64,000 nt of DNA from Macrolepiota albuminosa (GCA_027475525.1 JAMWFC010000059.1:682001-746000); one strand, 5' to 3'; counted from the stretch's first letter, positions 1 through 10,779 are shown. The notes: a model not told the origin generated them from the letters alone. Translations and numbers: made by a program.

Positions 1-865
1 GTACGTGTATATATATCGTATTTAAACTTAGGAATATGTAACATAACAATAACTACTATACGTAAATAATTAACAATTAATAATTAATTGATAATTGATA
101 ATTAATATATATTATATAAGTGTTTGGTTGGACGGCCTGTTTACTTAGATACCTTTCCTCTGCAGTTAGCGTGAATGCTGATGTGATAGCGCCGAACCGG
201 TCACGCAATTGCGCGACCTATGTGTATTGGTGTCAGAGGCAAAAGCTATCAGCTGACTACTACTTATTTACAGGGTGAGGATGAAGGGTTGACGAATAAA
301 CGAGTAAAATAAACTAATGAAGTATACTAGAGTTAAAACACATGTGCAAGCGCCTTAATAGGTCAGCATATTTTCTGATGGAACATGTTTCTGGATCCAG
401 CAGTTTCTTTTGGCATACTTTATATAACGTGACTTGATAGATCTACGGCAATCTCCATGCAACTCGTGAGCAGCTTGGTCGTCAGCATCTGCTCTCATGG
501 AATCACTGAAACAGGCGCTGCTGACATTCAAAGTGTGCATGCCTTTTTTTGTTTTTTTTTTGTTATGATTACTGATACTGTTATATACGATTCGAACATT
601 GCATATTATACAAACGTTGCTGATATTTCTCTCTTCTGCGCTACCATGTCGCGCCGCGCTGGCAAGTCACAATAACGTGGTCATATTGACACTGCAACGT
701 CACGTATTCAACACCCTAAGATGTAGGCCTCAGTCTCGTCGACGTTTTGATCAAATTCGGCAGGTAGATCTCGGTCACGCCGTGCTAGCAACGGCCCATA
801 CAAGCAAGTTTCTATTCTTTCAACACTATCTGTTAGTACTACTCTCAGCTCTTGAGATGCTCTGG
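1..865. other. AT-rich stretch without a recognisable gene
   Basis: The first 150 bases are strongly AT-rich with short tandem variants of AATTAATTGATAATT. The rest has only short open frames with no recognisable motif on either strand. I see no gene, LTR boundary or RNA gene. It is probably intergenic or very old transposon sequence. Confidence 0.5.
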
Positions 866-1203
866 TTCTTTAGCCACCATTCAGACAAGTGTGGGCCCCT
901 CAGCACCACTTCCAGACTGCTTCTATAAGCCAGAGTTTGCCAGAGTTTGCTCTTTATTTGTGCAATTGTTTGTGTAGGCAATTTTTGAGTTTTTAAGGTT
1001 TTGTTGTACTGTACAGTTGTTTCCCATGCTTCAGAGGCCCCAAAAGCGTCCAACCTGGCATAGGAAATCCCTAGACTTGTTCTCTTTGGATCTCCCTCTG
1101 CCAGGTGAGTACCTTGATATTGTTAGTATATATTCTAATACACTTTGGATCTCCCTCTGCCAGCTGTGTGACTGAGCCATAGCCTCTAGAGGTCACCCTT
1201 ACA
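866..1203 (+). repeat. LTR of Gypsy family D, plus orientation
   Basis: This segment is nearly colinear with the reverse complement of 31217-31577, including the paired phrase GGATCTCCCTCTGCCAG (twice in each copy) and the end GGTCNCCCTTACA. A TG..CA reading gives 890-1203 (TGTGGGCC..CCCTTACA). The similarity to the 31.5-kb copy continues about 24 bases further left, so the 5' edge is uncertain. It is followed directly by the start of a gag sequence, so it is the 5' LTR of a truncated element. Partial copies lie at 24977-25143 and 28886-28957. Confidence 0.8.
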
Positions 1204-1411
1204 GCAGAACAAGTCTCTACATTTCAATCTGGGAGCCCTCTTCAGCCTGCTTGAGCCCTCTCTTGCCCCTTTAGGTCCCTCCCCCACTGGATCACTCCCT
1301 GCCCCTCTGTTGCTTCTATGACCCAACCAGCCCCCTCAGACACTCCCCTGGACACTTCTGCCCCTCAGGATGATGCCTGGGGTTGCTTGCTTGCTCTGGA
1401 GACTCAGGTGT
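1204..1411 (+). pseudogene. Gypsy family D leader and first codons of gag, truncated
   Basis: The untranslated leader after the LTR is followed by an ATG at about 1318 opening MTQPAPSDTPLDTSAPQDDA. The same leader and start occur on the minus strand near 31111, where one extra G breaks the frame. Here the frame is intact, but after roughly 30 codons (about 1411) the sequence switches abruptly to Helitron coding sequence. No other part of this element follows, so it is a broken 5' end left by deletion or by a neighbouring transposition. Confidence 0.7.
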
Positions 1412-3700
1412 CCCATACAATCCATATCTCTCAGTCAAATTCCAATGTTATATCAATGTAGAAGTCTGTGCTTCAGTGGATGCAATCAAATACATTCATA
1501 AGTACATTTACAAGCAACATGATAGGACAACTTTGTAGATTGCTAAGGAGGAGAGAGATGCAATCAAAGAACATTTGGATGCCAGATACATTTCTGCCTC
1601 TGAGGCTTGCTGGCACATCTTTGAATTCAATATGCATGCTGATATAGCATGAAGTCTATTTTCCAAATGATAAACTCATACAGGTGGTGGCTGCTAGACT
1701 TAATACAGACAAGACTGCACTCATAGCTTTGTTTGAAGCCAATACTAGGTTTCCCAACAATAACACCACTTATCAGAACTTTCCAACTAAGTTTGCTTAT
1801 GAGGCATCTAAACAGAGTTGAAAGGAGAGACAGAGAGGTACATGTACTTTGCTTTACCAAGACAGAAAGAAAGAGTCCATCTCAGAATACTCTTGACTGT
1901 TGTAATCAATGCAACTTTATGAGCTAATCTCAGGACAGTTAATGGCCATATCTATCCAACTTATCAGAAAACATACAAGGCTTTAGGTCTTTTGAAGAAT
2001 GATGCAGAATGAAGGCAGTGTCTCACTGAGGCTGCTCAAATTCAACTAGGATCAGCTCTCAGACAGCTGTTTTGCATCACCCTATTCCACTGTGCTTCTG
2101 CCACTCCTGAGAGTTTATGGGACACATTCAAGCATTCAATCTATGATGATTCTAAACACAGATTAGAACATATGAGGCAGTACAGGGACCAAGTCTTTAC
2201 CAACAAAGATATTTATAATTATGGCTTTTATCTCATCAATGACACTTTGATAAATTTTGGGAAAACTCTGAAAGACTTTTCCAATATGCCAGAGGCTCAA
2301 CAGAATTGGAACATAGTTCTAGGTAATTGGCATTTGCACAAAAGATTGACTTGAATACTGATCATTCTTCTAGGCAGTCAACTTTGAAAAGATGAAACTA
2401 ATTATGATGTTAAGGAACTCAAGCAAAGAGTGGAGGAAAACAAGACCAAGTTCAATATAGAACAACTAGAGACTTTTGATGCTGTCATGGACTCTGTGAA
2501 CAATAATTTGGGCAGGATGCTATTCATTCACAGTGCTGGAAGATGTGGCAAAACCTTTGTCTGCAATACTCCGGCTGCCACTGTTTGTTCCAATAAAAAT
2601 GTGGCATTATGTCTAGCATCATCTGGAATTGCTGCTCTATTGTTGGAAGGGGGTAGGACTGCTCCTTCAAGATTTAAAATCCTCATTCCTGCTCTTAATA
2701 CATCCATTGCCAATATTAAAAGAGGAACCCAGGTATCACAGCTCATACTTTGCATCAAAGTTGTCATTTGGGATGAAGTTTCAATGCAACATAAAAATGC
2801 CATTGATTCTGTAGATTGTAGCTTCAGAGACATCTTCAATAACAACATTTCCTTTGGTGGAGTCACTGTGGTTTTTAGAGGGGACTTTAGACAAACTCTT
2901 CTAGTGGTTCTACATAAACTTAGGCAGCAGATAATTGCTGCTTTATTCAAAAGAAGCCAACTTTGAAATTACCTTCAGGTCCACTACTTGGTTCAAAATA
3001 TGAGATTGGATCAGACTGCAAAGAATATTGCTGATGCAGCTTGGTTGTTGAATATTAATGCAAGGAAAAATATAGGACCTGGAAAAACAGTCAAACTGCT
3101 TGAAGAGATGATCTATAATAACAATTCTATCACTGAATTGATTTCTTCCACATATCCTGATATTGGTCATCTTCAAAATGATCAGTATTATCTGGATTAG
3201 ACTATTCTCTGGCAAGAACTCTGATATAGAAGAGATCAATGCAGAAGTTGTAGAGAGGTATTTAGAAGAAGAAAGGATTTCACAGAGTGCAGATCCTTGC
3301 ATTATATCCTGTAGAATATCTCAACTCTTTGAAAGCTAGTAATTTGCCTTTGGCTAAACTGGCTTTGAAGATTGGAATTCCTGTCATGCTTCTCAGGAAT
3401 CTGGATACAATCAAAGAACTTTATGATAGAACAAGAATGATCATCACTCATATCAGTACCAGAGTCCTCAGATGTCATATTATCAGTGGAGATGCCAAGT
3501 CTGCAGGTTTAACAGTTTTGATTCCAAGGATCAATCTAGATGTCTTTGAAGAGAATTTGCTTATACCATTATATAGAAGACAGTTTCCAATTTGATTGGC
3601 CTTTGCTATGACAGCCTTGGACAGACCACTGAACTACTGAGTTGTCCATCGCTTGCCTTTATGCTGATTAAAAAAACTATATTTGATCCCTATAACAATA
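1412..3700 (+). pseudogene. Helitron Rep-helicase (PIF1-like) remnant
   Basis: Reading across several frames gives a colinear, decayed Helitron protein. First come the residues after the Rep domain (VPYNPYLSVKF, then NVEVCASVDAIKYIHKYIYK and DARYISASEACWHIFEF, about 1412-1640). Next is the linker with NGHIYPTYQKTYKALGLLKND (about 1940-2010). Then a PIF1/RecD-like helicase follows: Walker A-like SAGRCGKTF (2531-2557, a variant of the usual GxGGTGKT), Walker B VIWDEVSM (near 2765), FRGDFRQTLLVV (near 2880), and the C-terminal LKIGIPVMLLRNLD (near 3365-3410). There are numerous stops and frameshifts and the Rep HUH motif is not present. Helitrons move by rolling-circle replication; this copy cannot code for an active transposase. 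The 3' hairpin and CTRR end were not identified. Confidence 0.85.
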
Positions 3701-3970
3701 TGTTTTTTTTTTTGGTGGTACATATATTTACAGCATCTCAATATATCTACATCCCAGCATGCTGGGCAGAACAAATTTGTTAGCTTTGAATTGCCTACAA
3801 ATTCAAGGAGTTAAACCTCATATATTAGGATAAGATTGCATTTCTGCACAAATTCCAGCACAAAGTGAAAGACAGTGTGGGACTCAATGATCATTGTCAT
3901 AATACTCACTAAACTTCCCTGCAGCTGACTACCAGGCATCTATGGAGAAATGCCTAGGTGGTTGAGAGAC

Positions 3971-4620
3971 TGTCAGGATTTGGCTTAAAAATCAAATCTG
4001 AAAACCAACAATCTCAAAGTTAGGCTTTTCTATTGAATACATGTTGATGCAAAATGTAAAGTTTACTTTATGTAAAAGTAGTCTTAGTAGAATAAGACTG
4101 GACTTTTGTGATGTTTTAACTTTTATTTCACAGAGTATGTGGGGCTAACAGTACATGCATACACACTTTGTAAAAGTAGCTTTTAATTTTTATTGATTTG
4201 AATTTGAATATAAACTTAAAAAGTCATACTCAAAATTGTGAACAAATAGTCTTAATAGTAGTAACCTGAAGTTAATCTAATCATGTTGGCCTAAGATATC
4301 TACTCTCTGAGGACAAGCCATGGCAAGTCAATTGCTTGCCCAACTTTATCACACTCCTCTTCCTTTTATATCTCCTCCTTTGACACACAGACCACTGCCT
4401 GTTTTGCATACTATGGTATCAGCTTGTTGCTTTGCTAGGCTTAGGCCTTTGGTTGCTGTATTACTAAGTCTGGATGTGTAGTTTTTATCTCTGCCAACGT
4501 TTAGTGCATGTGGTCATCTATTTTCTGGCTAAAGTCTTTTTCTCCTAGCTTCTTACATTTTTTTCCCCTTTTCTGCTTCCTTACCTTGTTTCAGGTGCTT
4601 TCCTATTGTTGTTTTGCAGA
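3971..4620 (+). repeat. Solo LTR of family I, plus orientation
   Basis: It starts TGTCAGGATTTGGC and matches the reverse complement of about 10780-11464 over long blocks: AAGTTTACTTTATGTAAAAGTAG, the CTTTATTTCACARAGTATGTGG region, and CCATGGCAAGTNAATTGCTTGCC. No coding sequence is attached on either side, so it is a solo LTR or a truncated end. The 3' edge is approximate, since similarity fades after about 4600. Confidence 0.7.
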
Positions 4621-5072
4621 TCACATAGTGGGATTGGAGTAGTGCAGATGGTGGTACATAGAATGTAGAGGAATGACAATGTTGGATCAGGCTTTGATCA
4701 TGATTGACTCCATGATTGTCTGATGGGATCAATCTTTGACTTCGTCGCCTGATGAACAAGATATAGCATATTGATTTGACTTTGGTTTTGCATAATATAC
4801 AAATAAATTTTACAATATTTGTTACGAGTGGGTGGGTGAGGACGCCGACGTGAAACGACGAGCTCCGACCTGCCGCGAGGTTCTGCGAAAGAAAACAGAA
4901 CCGAGATTAGCCGCGATTCCCCACAATTATTAGGAGCATGCGACGCGTCGCTATGTTAAAGTGCACTAGGGAGCCCCCGCCGCATCGCTTTGGCTGGGAA
5001 CAACGCGATACCCCTTCTAACTAGGGGGTGCTCCTTGATACTGGTATAATGATGCGTGCTCACCTAGGCTGA

Positions 5073-6173
5073 CTATTTCCTAAACGCCAGCGTCAATTTC
5101 AAGAAAGATTCATGCAGCGTGGGTACGGCTTGAAGATATGGTGCAAGTATTTGCTCATGCTTTGACAAATACCCATAGAATGCGTCGCTGGACCAACGCC
5201 CGATAGCTTTCATAGCTTCGAAAGGAACCCCCCTCATGAGGTACTCTAGGGTTGCACCAATTCTGATGCCGTGTCCCTGTAACGGTTCCAGGTTTGCAGC
5301 TTTCGCGGCTTTGGTGAGCACTTCCAAAAACTTTTTCTTGGTCAACGCTGTGTGTTTTCCTTTTTTGTTACGATACGCAAATAGAGGGCCGTCTGATGGC
5401 GGTGAGTTCACTCTCAGGTGAGTTTCGAGAGCGTTTCTGGGGTCAGAGACTCCACTCTGTGCTGCCCAAGCCACAGTTTCTCCATGGACCGCCGTCTTCG
5501 TCCTGGGCAGATGGAAGGCCGTAGTTTCAAGGCCAGTTCTGTCCGTCGACTTGTGCATGTCACTCGGTTTTACGTGCATGGAGGGGTCAAAAGAGGTTAG
5601 AGTTTGCACCGTGAATTCACCCAGACGGGCGGCACTGTAGAAACACGTCGTGGCACATGCAAACACTGCTACGTTGAGCGGGTTTGGCACTGTATCGCTT
5701 ATGCCCAGCTGATGGTGCATGGCTTCGAGGAAGGCTGGCGTACATGGTCTTCTTTTCTTTCTTTTCGAGGTCTTTGGGGTCATTCTCTCGGCGGCTTTGA
5801 TAAGAGTTTTCATCCGAGACTCATCGATGTTCCAGGTCACAGTGTGCAGTAAATGCCATGCTTTCACCCCGGCTAAGAAATTTTCGATGGCGGATTTTGA
5901 ATACGCCCCTGCCAGGGCTGCCACGAATGCCTCCAACACCTCTGCCGTGACGGGTGCTCTTGCTTGTTCTGGTATGTCCCGATAATCACAGAACACATGA
6001 AATAGCAATAACCCTGTGCCGTATGTCTCTTTGGTCGATAGGGCCCAGGCTTCATTCATGACTTCGAAGACCCTTTTCTCATCATCTTCCGAGATGCCGG
6101 GTTCTGCCACTGACCTGGGGCCAGTTAGAGTTCTATTGGGAGCTGTCCAGAGCCTCAATCTCTCTCTAGCCAT
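5073..6173 (-). CDS. Tyrosine recombinase of the Ngaro-like element
   Basis: An integrase of the tyrosine-recombinase (lambda integrase/Cre) fold, predicted to insert the circular cDNA of the element by strand exchange. Starting at the ATG at 6173 it is 366 residues. An N-terminal SAM-like helical region precedes the catalytic core. Visible catalytic elements are the first arginine in SAARLGEF, the HxxR box HGIRIGATLEYLMRG (residues about 301-315) and the tyrosine segment RWSSDAFYGYLSKH (about 326-339), giving R, HxxR and Y in order. The frame stays open upstream to 8489 but there it is an off-frame shadow of the RT, so the true amino end may arise by frameshift or splicing from the RT frame. 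RT stops at 6280, about 100 bases before this ATG. The frame is intact with every key residue present. Confidence 0.85.
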   Translation of the reverse strand: MARERLRLWTAPNRTLTGPRSVAEPGISEDDEKRVFEVMNEAWALSTKETYGTGLLLFHVFCDYRDIPEQARAPVTAEVLEAFVAALAGAYSKSAIENFLAGVKAWHLLHTVTWNIDESRMKTLIKAAERMTPKTSKRKKRRPCTPAFLEAMHHQLGISDTVPNPLNVAVFACATTCFYSAARLGEFTVQTLTSFDPSMHVKPSDMHKSTDRTGLETTAFHLPRTKTAVHGETVAWAAQSGVSDPRNALETHLRVNSPPSDGPLFAYRNKKGKHTALTKKKFLEVLTKAAKAANLEPLQGHGIRIGATLEYLMRGVPFEAMKAIGRWSSDAFYGYLSKHEQILAPYLQAVPTLHESFLKLTLAFRK

Positions 6174-6279
6174 GACATGTGGCCTTAGGGCAGATCTCTT
6201 AGGCTCCAGCCCTGAGGCATAGGGTTGTGGTCTTCGTTGACTTATACGACCTTCTACAGTGATTGGTACGTCAAAACGC

Positions 6280-8670
6280 CTATGTGTCTGCCCAGTGCTG
6301 AGCATATGAGAACCACTCGTCAGCTTGTTCCTCGGAGATTTCTTTTCTCGCACGGCCTTTTGGTGATAGCGGTGAGCCACGGTCTCTCTCGGATTCCAAG
6401 CATTGGTGCTCAGCTTCTGATTCGACAGCGGATTCGCTTTCAATGTCGACCACGAAATCTGCGATTGAGCTGGGAATTTTGATGGCTGGAAGGAGGAGAC
6501 TCCATTCATAGAATATTCCTCTTGACGGTGCGTCTGCTGGGTTATGCTCACTCTGAACATACCTGGTGCATATGCTGATTCCGTTCTGTCTACAGATGGT
6601 GTGCACGTGCTTAAAGACTTCGTTGATTGCTGTGTTGCGGCTCCTTCCGACCCACCACCCCTCCACAACCCCTCGGTTGTCGCAGTAGACTTTGAGGCGC
6701 CTCCCCACATCTCTTCTGCGGATAAGGGAGGATACCACAAAGAGGAAACCGACTGCCTCTGCCCACCCGATGTCTCTACCTTTGGTTTTCCATCCTTCCA
6801 CCAACCTCCATGCACGCCATTGGCCACCGATTGTGACTCCGATGCCCGTGGATGAGCTGGCGTCTGAGTAGGCTTGTGGGTCAAGATAGGGTTGCGGTTC
6901 CGATATCCTTCTCTCCACTGTTTCAGATAATAGTCGCTTCCACCAGAGCAAATCTCCGGCAGAACGTTTTGGTGGGGTACGCGGCATGAAAGGGCGATTA
7001 CCGAACAGTCCCATGAAGGACTCCAGACTGGTGAGGTAAGCTCTTCCTTCAGGTACAATGCAGCATGCGTGAAGAAGCTTTCCGTACAGTTTCTGGGCTT
7101 CTTCGAGGGTATGTGTGCGGGATTTCTCCCAATCAGCAATGGCTTGTCTGTATTTGTCTCTTTTTTCCTGGGGAATATATACTTTTCGAGCCCCAATGTC
7201 CCAGACAAATCCGATGTAAGGCACCGATTCATTGAATGGCACATCCTTTGCCTTTTCCCAGGGGATTCCGAGCAGGTCAGAGATTCGGTCAATGTCATCC
7301 ATGGCATAAGCAAAATTTTGGTCATCATCCGAGCGAGGCCGCAGATCAGAAAAATCAGAAATTGGAGACAGCATGTCTTCGTCATATTCATCATACTCAT
7401 CATTGTTATTCTTGGCACCCTGGTACCAAATTCTTCCTCCGTTATGCACTCTACCCCCACTTGATAAAATCTCTTCTGCTCGTCTCTTCCTGTCTGCATT
7501 GTAGGACTGGATAAATTCCTTGCGAACTCGGAAAAAGATGTGGTCATCAACCCATTTTGACAGAGGTCCAATGCCGTTTGCTCTGATGATCTGAGCGCCT
7601 GCATCACTGATCCGACCATAGCAACCGCACCCCGAGCCCAAGCCAAAGCAGTCCATGGTGTCGATGGCATAATTGTTGTGCCCGCGGAGTTTAACGACGA
7701 TTCCCGCCCATTGTGAGGGCTTAATAGGGATGGTCCTGTAGGCTTCCTTAACGTCTCGGATGGCTGCTTGTGACCCGGGAGGCAGTCTGGATATGAGAGT
7801 GTAGACCGACTTAAAGGTACCCCAGGTACAGGGGAACTGGGATGAATCAATATAGCTGTTGATGGATCGCACGCTGCTGTGGGTGGGCTGGGAGTGTGGG
7901 AATGACAGGTTTTGAATGAGCCTGAATTTGCCAGGTTTGTTGGGCTTCGGGATAATGCTGAGAGGTGAAGTCTGAAATGGGCCGAGTATATCTTGGACTT
8001 GCTCCTTTGTAAAGGGCCCAAAATATCGACCCTTTGCAAATTCGGCTTCGACAACCTTATCAAATTCCGTGGCCATCGTTTCCACCGACTCTTTATTGTT
8101 TGGTGTGAAGGTGCGTGTGATTTGGGGAATCCCAGCATCCAGCCCATGTTGCAGATCCTGCACCAAGTTTGGGAATACATCTGATAACCCCGCTCGTCGC
8201 AATTGATCCTTCCAGGCGTGGACCTTATAAGGCGACTGGAACTCAAAGAGATTGTGCAAGACTGCATGCTTGAGCTCCGTGATCTCTTTTCCCACATCCC
8301 GAGCATTCGTGCTTGTGGTTGTGGGACATAATGCGACATCCTCGGGGCTTCTGCCAGTCCGTGCAAAGCTCCTTTCCCTCGGGGTTGAGGAGCCTGTTGT
8401 TTTTGCTTCTCTTGACGTAAGCGCTCTGCCCATTCCAAAGATCTCGGGCTGAACAGTTCCAGATGTCGTGAGTATGTCGACCGAGACACACCGCGCAGGC
8501 TGCGTTGGTCGACCTGACTCCGTCGGAGGTTGAGCCTGCGCGGGCGTGAAAAAACTCGCTCCCTTTCTTTTCTTTCTTAGTTTTCGAGGTGGGAGAGTCT
8601 TTGCTTTGGTCTGTAGAATCAGATCTCTTCCTCTTTCCTCGCGCTGAGCTTGCTGCTGACGCAACATCAC
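6280..8670 (-). CDS. Reverse transcriptase-RNase H of the Ngaro-like element
   Basis: An intact frame of up to 796 codons. The first 120 or so residues overlap the zinc-knuckle gag in another frame and are low-complexity, so the real protein probably begins near RDVGKEITELKHAV (about 8300). RT motifs run in order: SPLSIIPKPN..KFRLIQNLSF (about 235-257), AAIRDVKEAYRTIPI (about 302), and the catalytic KWVDDHIFF (about 372-380, the x-D-D box). RNase H follows with the first acidic residue in YSDASSSTGIGV, VYCDNRGVVEGWW, and the DAPSRG end typical of DIRS-group enzymes. It copies the element RNA into cDNA. A frameshift or overlap would be needed to join it to gag upstream and to the recombinase downstream. 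Confidence 0.85.
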   Translation of the reverse strand: MMLRQQQAQREERGRDLILQTKAKTLPPRKLRKKRKGASFFTPAQAQPPTESGRPTQPARCVSVDILTTSGTVQPEIFGMGRALTSREAKTTGSSTPRERSFARTGRSPEDVALCPTTTSTNARDVGKEITELKHAVLHNLFEFQSPYKVHAWKDQLRRAGLSDVFPNLVQDLQHGLDAGIPQITRTFTPNNKESVETMATEFDKVVEAEFAKGRYFGPFTKEQVQDILGPFQTSPLSIIPKPNKPGKFRLIQNLSFPHSQPTHSSVRSINSYIDSSQFPCTWGTFKSVYTLISRLPPGSQAAIRDVKEAYRTIPIKPSQWAGIVVKLRGHNNYAIDTMDCFGLGSGCGCYGRISDAGAQIIRANGIGPLSKWVDDHIFFRVRKEFIQSYNADRKRRAEEILSSGGRVHNGGRIWYQGAKNNNDEYDEYDEDMLSPISDFSDLRPRSDDDQNFAYAMDDIDRISDLLGIPWEKAKDVPFNESVPYIGFVWDIGARKVYIPQEKRDKYRQAIADWEKSRTHTLEEAQKLYGKLLHACCIVPEGRAYLTSLESFMGLFGNRPFMPRTPPKRSAGDLLWWKRLLSETVERRISEPQPYLDPQAYSDASSSTGIGVTIGGQWRAWRLVEGWKTKGRDIGWAEAVGFLFVVSSLIRRRDVGRRLKVYCDNRGVVEGWWVGRSRNTAINEVFKHVHTICRQNGISICTRYVQSEHNPADAPSRGIFYEWSLLLPAIKIPSSIADFVVDIESESAVESEAEHQCLESERDRGSPLSPKGRARKEISEEQADEWFSYAQHWADT

Positions 8671-10008
8671 TCTTTAGCGAGTTCAGCTCTATTTGGCAAC
8701 ATGCCCGAATAATATTGCGCCCCGATGATGTGATTGCACCGGTTAAGTAATGAATTATGGCACGGATTATGGCACGGATTATGGCACGAATTATGGCATG
8801 AATTATGGCATGAATTGTAGCGCAGGCAGAGTGCATCCAAATATGCATTATGCCATCATACCGTAGCCACCCGCGACATGCACGAGCAGTTATAATAAGG
8901 CGTCAGGCGGCGAACGGGCATCGTCAAACGGTTGTGATTTAAAACACAAAGGGGTAAAGTACCCTTGCGCAGAGACGAGACCGACGCCACCCCAAGAATT
9001 TTGCGCAAAGAAACATGGTTATGCAAAGGACAACGAATTCCACGTGAAAGTTATGGGTAATAAATTGAGAAGCAATACATGAGTTCACTGCAAATCCTGA
9101 TGCATAAAATGCTGGGCTTACTCACCGGCCATGAACGCACTTCTCTTTGCATCGTACACCTGATCCTTCAGGGTTCTCAAAGCCCGATCGTCGATGATCC
9201 CTAAGTCGAATATCCCGTCTCGAGGTGGGTTCTTGATCTGGCGGTGCCACTCCCTTCGTACTCGAGCCTGGTAGAGAATGAGTACTTTTATGCCATCTGC
9301 TCCTTCATTTCGTAGTTTATGATTAGTGAGTCGGAAGAAAAAGGTATGCATGGCGTCCACCATGTTATTAGGCCACTTTTCTTGAACGATGTGTTCTAGG
9401 AAATTGGTGGAAGCAATACACACTTGTTCCCAGGATAGATCCTCATCCTGAATTGCCCTTCCTTTGGCTTTAAAATTCACCACCGGTTTCAACGCCAGAA
9501 TATCATCTTCTTTCGCCAACGTGAAAACGTCGTTAGAGGCAACCGATTCGTTTTTGGCCGCTTCGGCCCTGCCTTCTGGGGTGAAGTAACTTAACTCGAT
9601 GTACTCTCGCTCCCTCAGCTTCTTGATAGCGAAGCGCGCAGGCGGATATTCTATCACCTCAGGAACTGGTTTTCCGGCTACTAGGTTCGGTCCTTCGTCC
9701 TCACTCGCGGGCGATTGAGCTCTCGACCGCGCAGATCTAAGGGTATGCTCCTCATCTTGGTTCCTTAGAGGTTCTTCTCTCGCATTCCCTTGGTCTCTCA
9801 ACTCTGCCTCTCTTTCTTCTTGCTCCGCTTCCCACACCGCTTTTCTACGTTCTAAAGCTTCTCTCCAGGAGTCCAATAGGATTCCAGCAGCTTGTCCCTC
9901 AGTCATTCCCTCTCTACCATGCTTCACGGCTTGTCTGGTGAAACTAAACTCGTCTTTCGAGAAGTCTGGGGAAACCTCAGTGTGTGGGTTTACCGTGAGA
10001 GTAATCAT
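8243..10008 (-). CDS. Gag of the Ngaro-like element, two exons proposed
   Basis: The first part (10008-9126) starts MITLTVNPHTEVSPDF. It has a charged coiled-coil-like stretch (EALERRKAVWEAEQEEREAE) and a helical domain near WEQVCIASTNFLEHIV and MHTFFFRLTNHKLRNEG. The second part (8688-8243) holds a basic linker and Cys/His clusters (CAVCLGRHTHDIWNC, later CSGCGKRDHGAQAC) expected to bind RNA. Joining at GCCG|GTGAGT (9126/9125) and AATAG|AGCTG (8689/8688) gives a continuous frame of about 440 residues. Without splicing the first part ends within a few codons. Gag should package the element RNA. The intron is inferred from consensus sites only. Confidence 0.65.
8689..9125 (-). other. Proposed intron of the Ngaro-like gag
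   Basis: On the minus strand the donor is GTGAGT, the acceptor is TTGCCAAATAG, and a CTTAAC branch-like motif lies about 60 bases before the acceptor. At 437 bases it is long for a basidiomycete intron, partly because it contains a 12-bp minisatellite (8753-8824). It may instead be a spacer between two genes. Confidence 0.45.
8753..8824 (+). repeat. 12-bp minisatellite inside the Ngaro-like element
   Basis: Six tandem units of ATTATGGCACGA type: three end in CACG, two in CATG and one is degenerate. On the minus strand the repeat reads as Ala-Ile-Ile-Arg/His repeats in an open frame, but it lies in the proposed intron, so this coding is probably accidental. Confidence 0.85.
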
Positions 10009-10240
10009 TATGAAAACCCAGGTGTGTGTGCAGCTAAACTTAACTCTGTCTCAAAGGAAAGATAATTTTCTTTACTGCGGGAAGACGCGATGCTAAGAAA
10101 ACGACGAGACCACTGAGGGTGGGAGTCGCAGGGAAAAGGAGATTCCCGTGACGACACAGCCACCCTCATTCAAAGACCACGCCCTTTCCGACGCTCGAAC
10201 CTCGCAGCTGACAGGGCAACCATCTTGGAGAGCTGCCTGA

Positions 10241-10690
10241 GATTGAGTTGCCATCAATTTTGCTGCTGTTTCTGTTGTTGCTGTTGATTGGAGCACCAAG
10301 TAGTTTGATGAGTACATTAATGAATTTTGCTGAGGTATGTCTTGGTCTACTGTTTTTGACTATATTCACAAGCACCTACAGTTTTCAGCTGCTTAGTAGA
10401 CATAAGACTTGTTACAAAATAAAGATTTTGAAATATTTTGTTCTTTCTCTTAGTTTCTGTCTTTAATTTGAGACAGATATCAATGTTCTTTTTATAATAA
10501 TTTATGATGGCTAAAATAGTCTGTTCTTACTATAATATCAGCTCTAGTCAAAACTGACTAATCACATCATTTAAAAATTTAGATAAAGGTATGAGCTATG
10601 GTTCATGCTTTTGGCACAAATTTGCCTTCAAACCTCTCCTAACTAAGTCTCGCTGAGTGGCAGTGTTTGACACAAGATCTCAGAACAAAC
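10241..10690. other. AT-rich spacer, nothing recognised
   Basis: AT-rich sequence right of the Ngaro-like element with no motif-bearing frame. A palindromic AGATCTCAGAACAAACTCTGAGATCT lies just after it (10675-10700): two complementary 10-base arms (AGATCTCAGA and TCTGAGATCT) around ACAAAC, able to form a hairpin. No gene is called. Confidence 0.5.
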
Positions 10691-10779
10691 TCTGAGATCT
10701 TGGTGACATCACTATCAGAGCCAGCTCTAAGCTCCCTCCCTATTAAAAGACCTTGCTTGAACACATCTGCAGGCAGGAA

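Larger units (their letters stand above)
4823..10240 (-). mobile_element. Ngaro/DIRS-like tyrosine-recombinase retrotransposon
   Basis: This block is markedly more GC-rich than the AT-rich DNA on both sides and holds, on the minus strand, gag (10008-8243), reverse transcriptase-RNase H (about 8350-6280) and a tyrosine recombinase (6173-5073). RT plus RNase H plus a tyrosine recombinase in place of a DDE integrase defines the DIRS order. There is no room for the methyltransferase of DIRS1, which points to the Ngaro/VIPER lineage. These elements integrate through a circular intermediate without TSDs. I could not confirm split direct repeats at the ends, so the limits are set by the change in base composition. 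The coding regions are nearly free of stops, so this is one of the better preserved elements here. Confidence 0.8.

Noticed and set aside
5236..7514. Plus-strand open frames inside the Ngaro-like element
   Set aside because: They are antisense shadows of the minus-strand RT and recombinase genes and have no domains.
6174..8489. The long N-terminal extension of the tyrosine-recombinase frame as real protein
   Set aside because: It overlaps the RT-RNase H gene in another frame, is of odd composition and shows no domain; only the last 366 codons match a recombinase.
4823..10240. Split direct repeats at the ends of the Ngaro-like element
   Set aside because: Short shared words (CTCGTCGTTT) were found at both ends, but nothing long enough to call a repeat.
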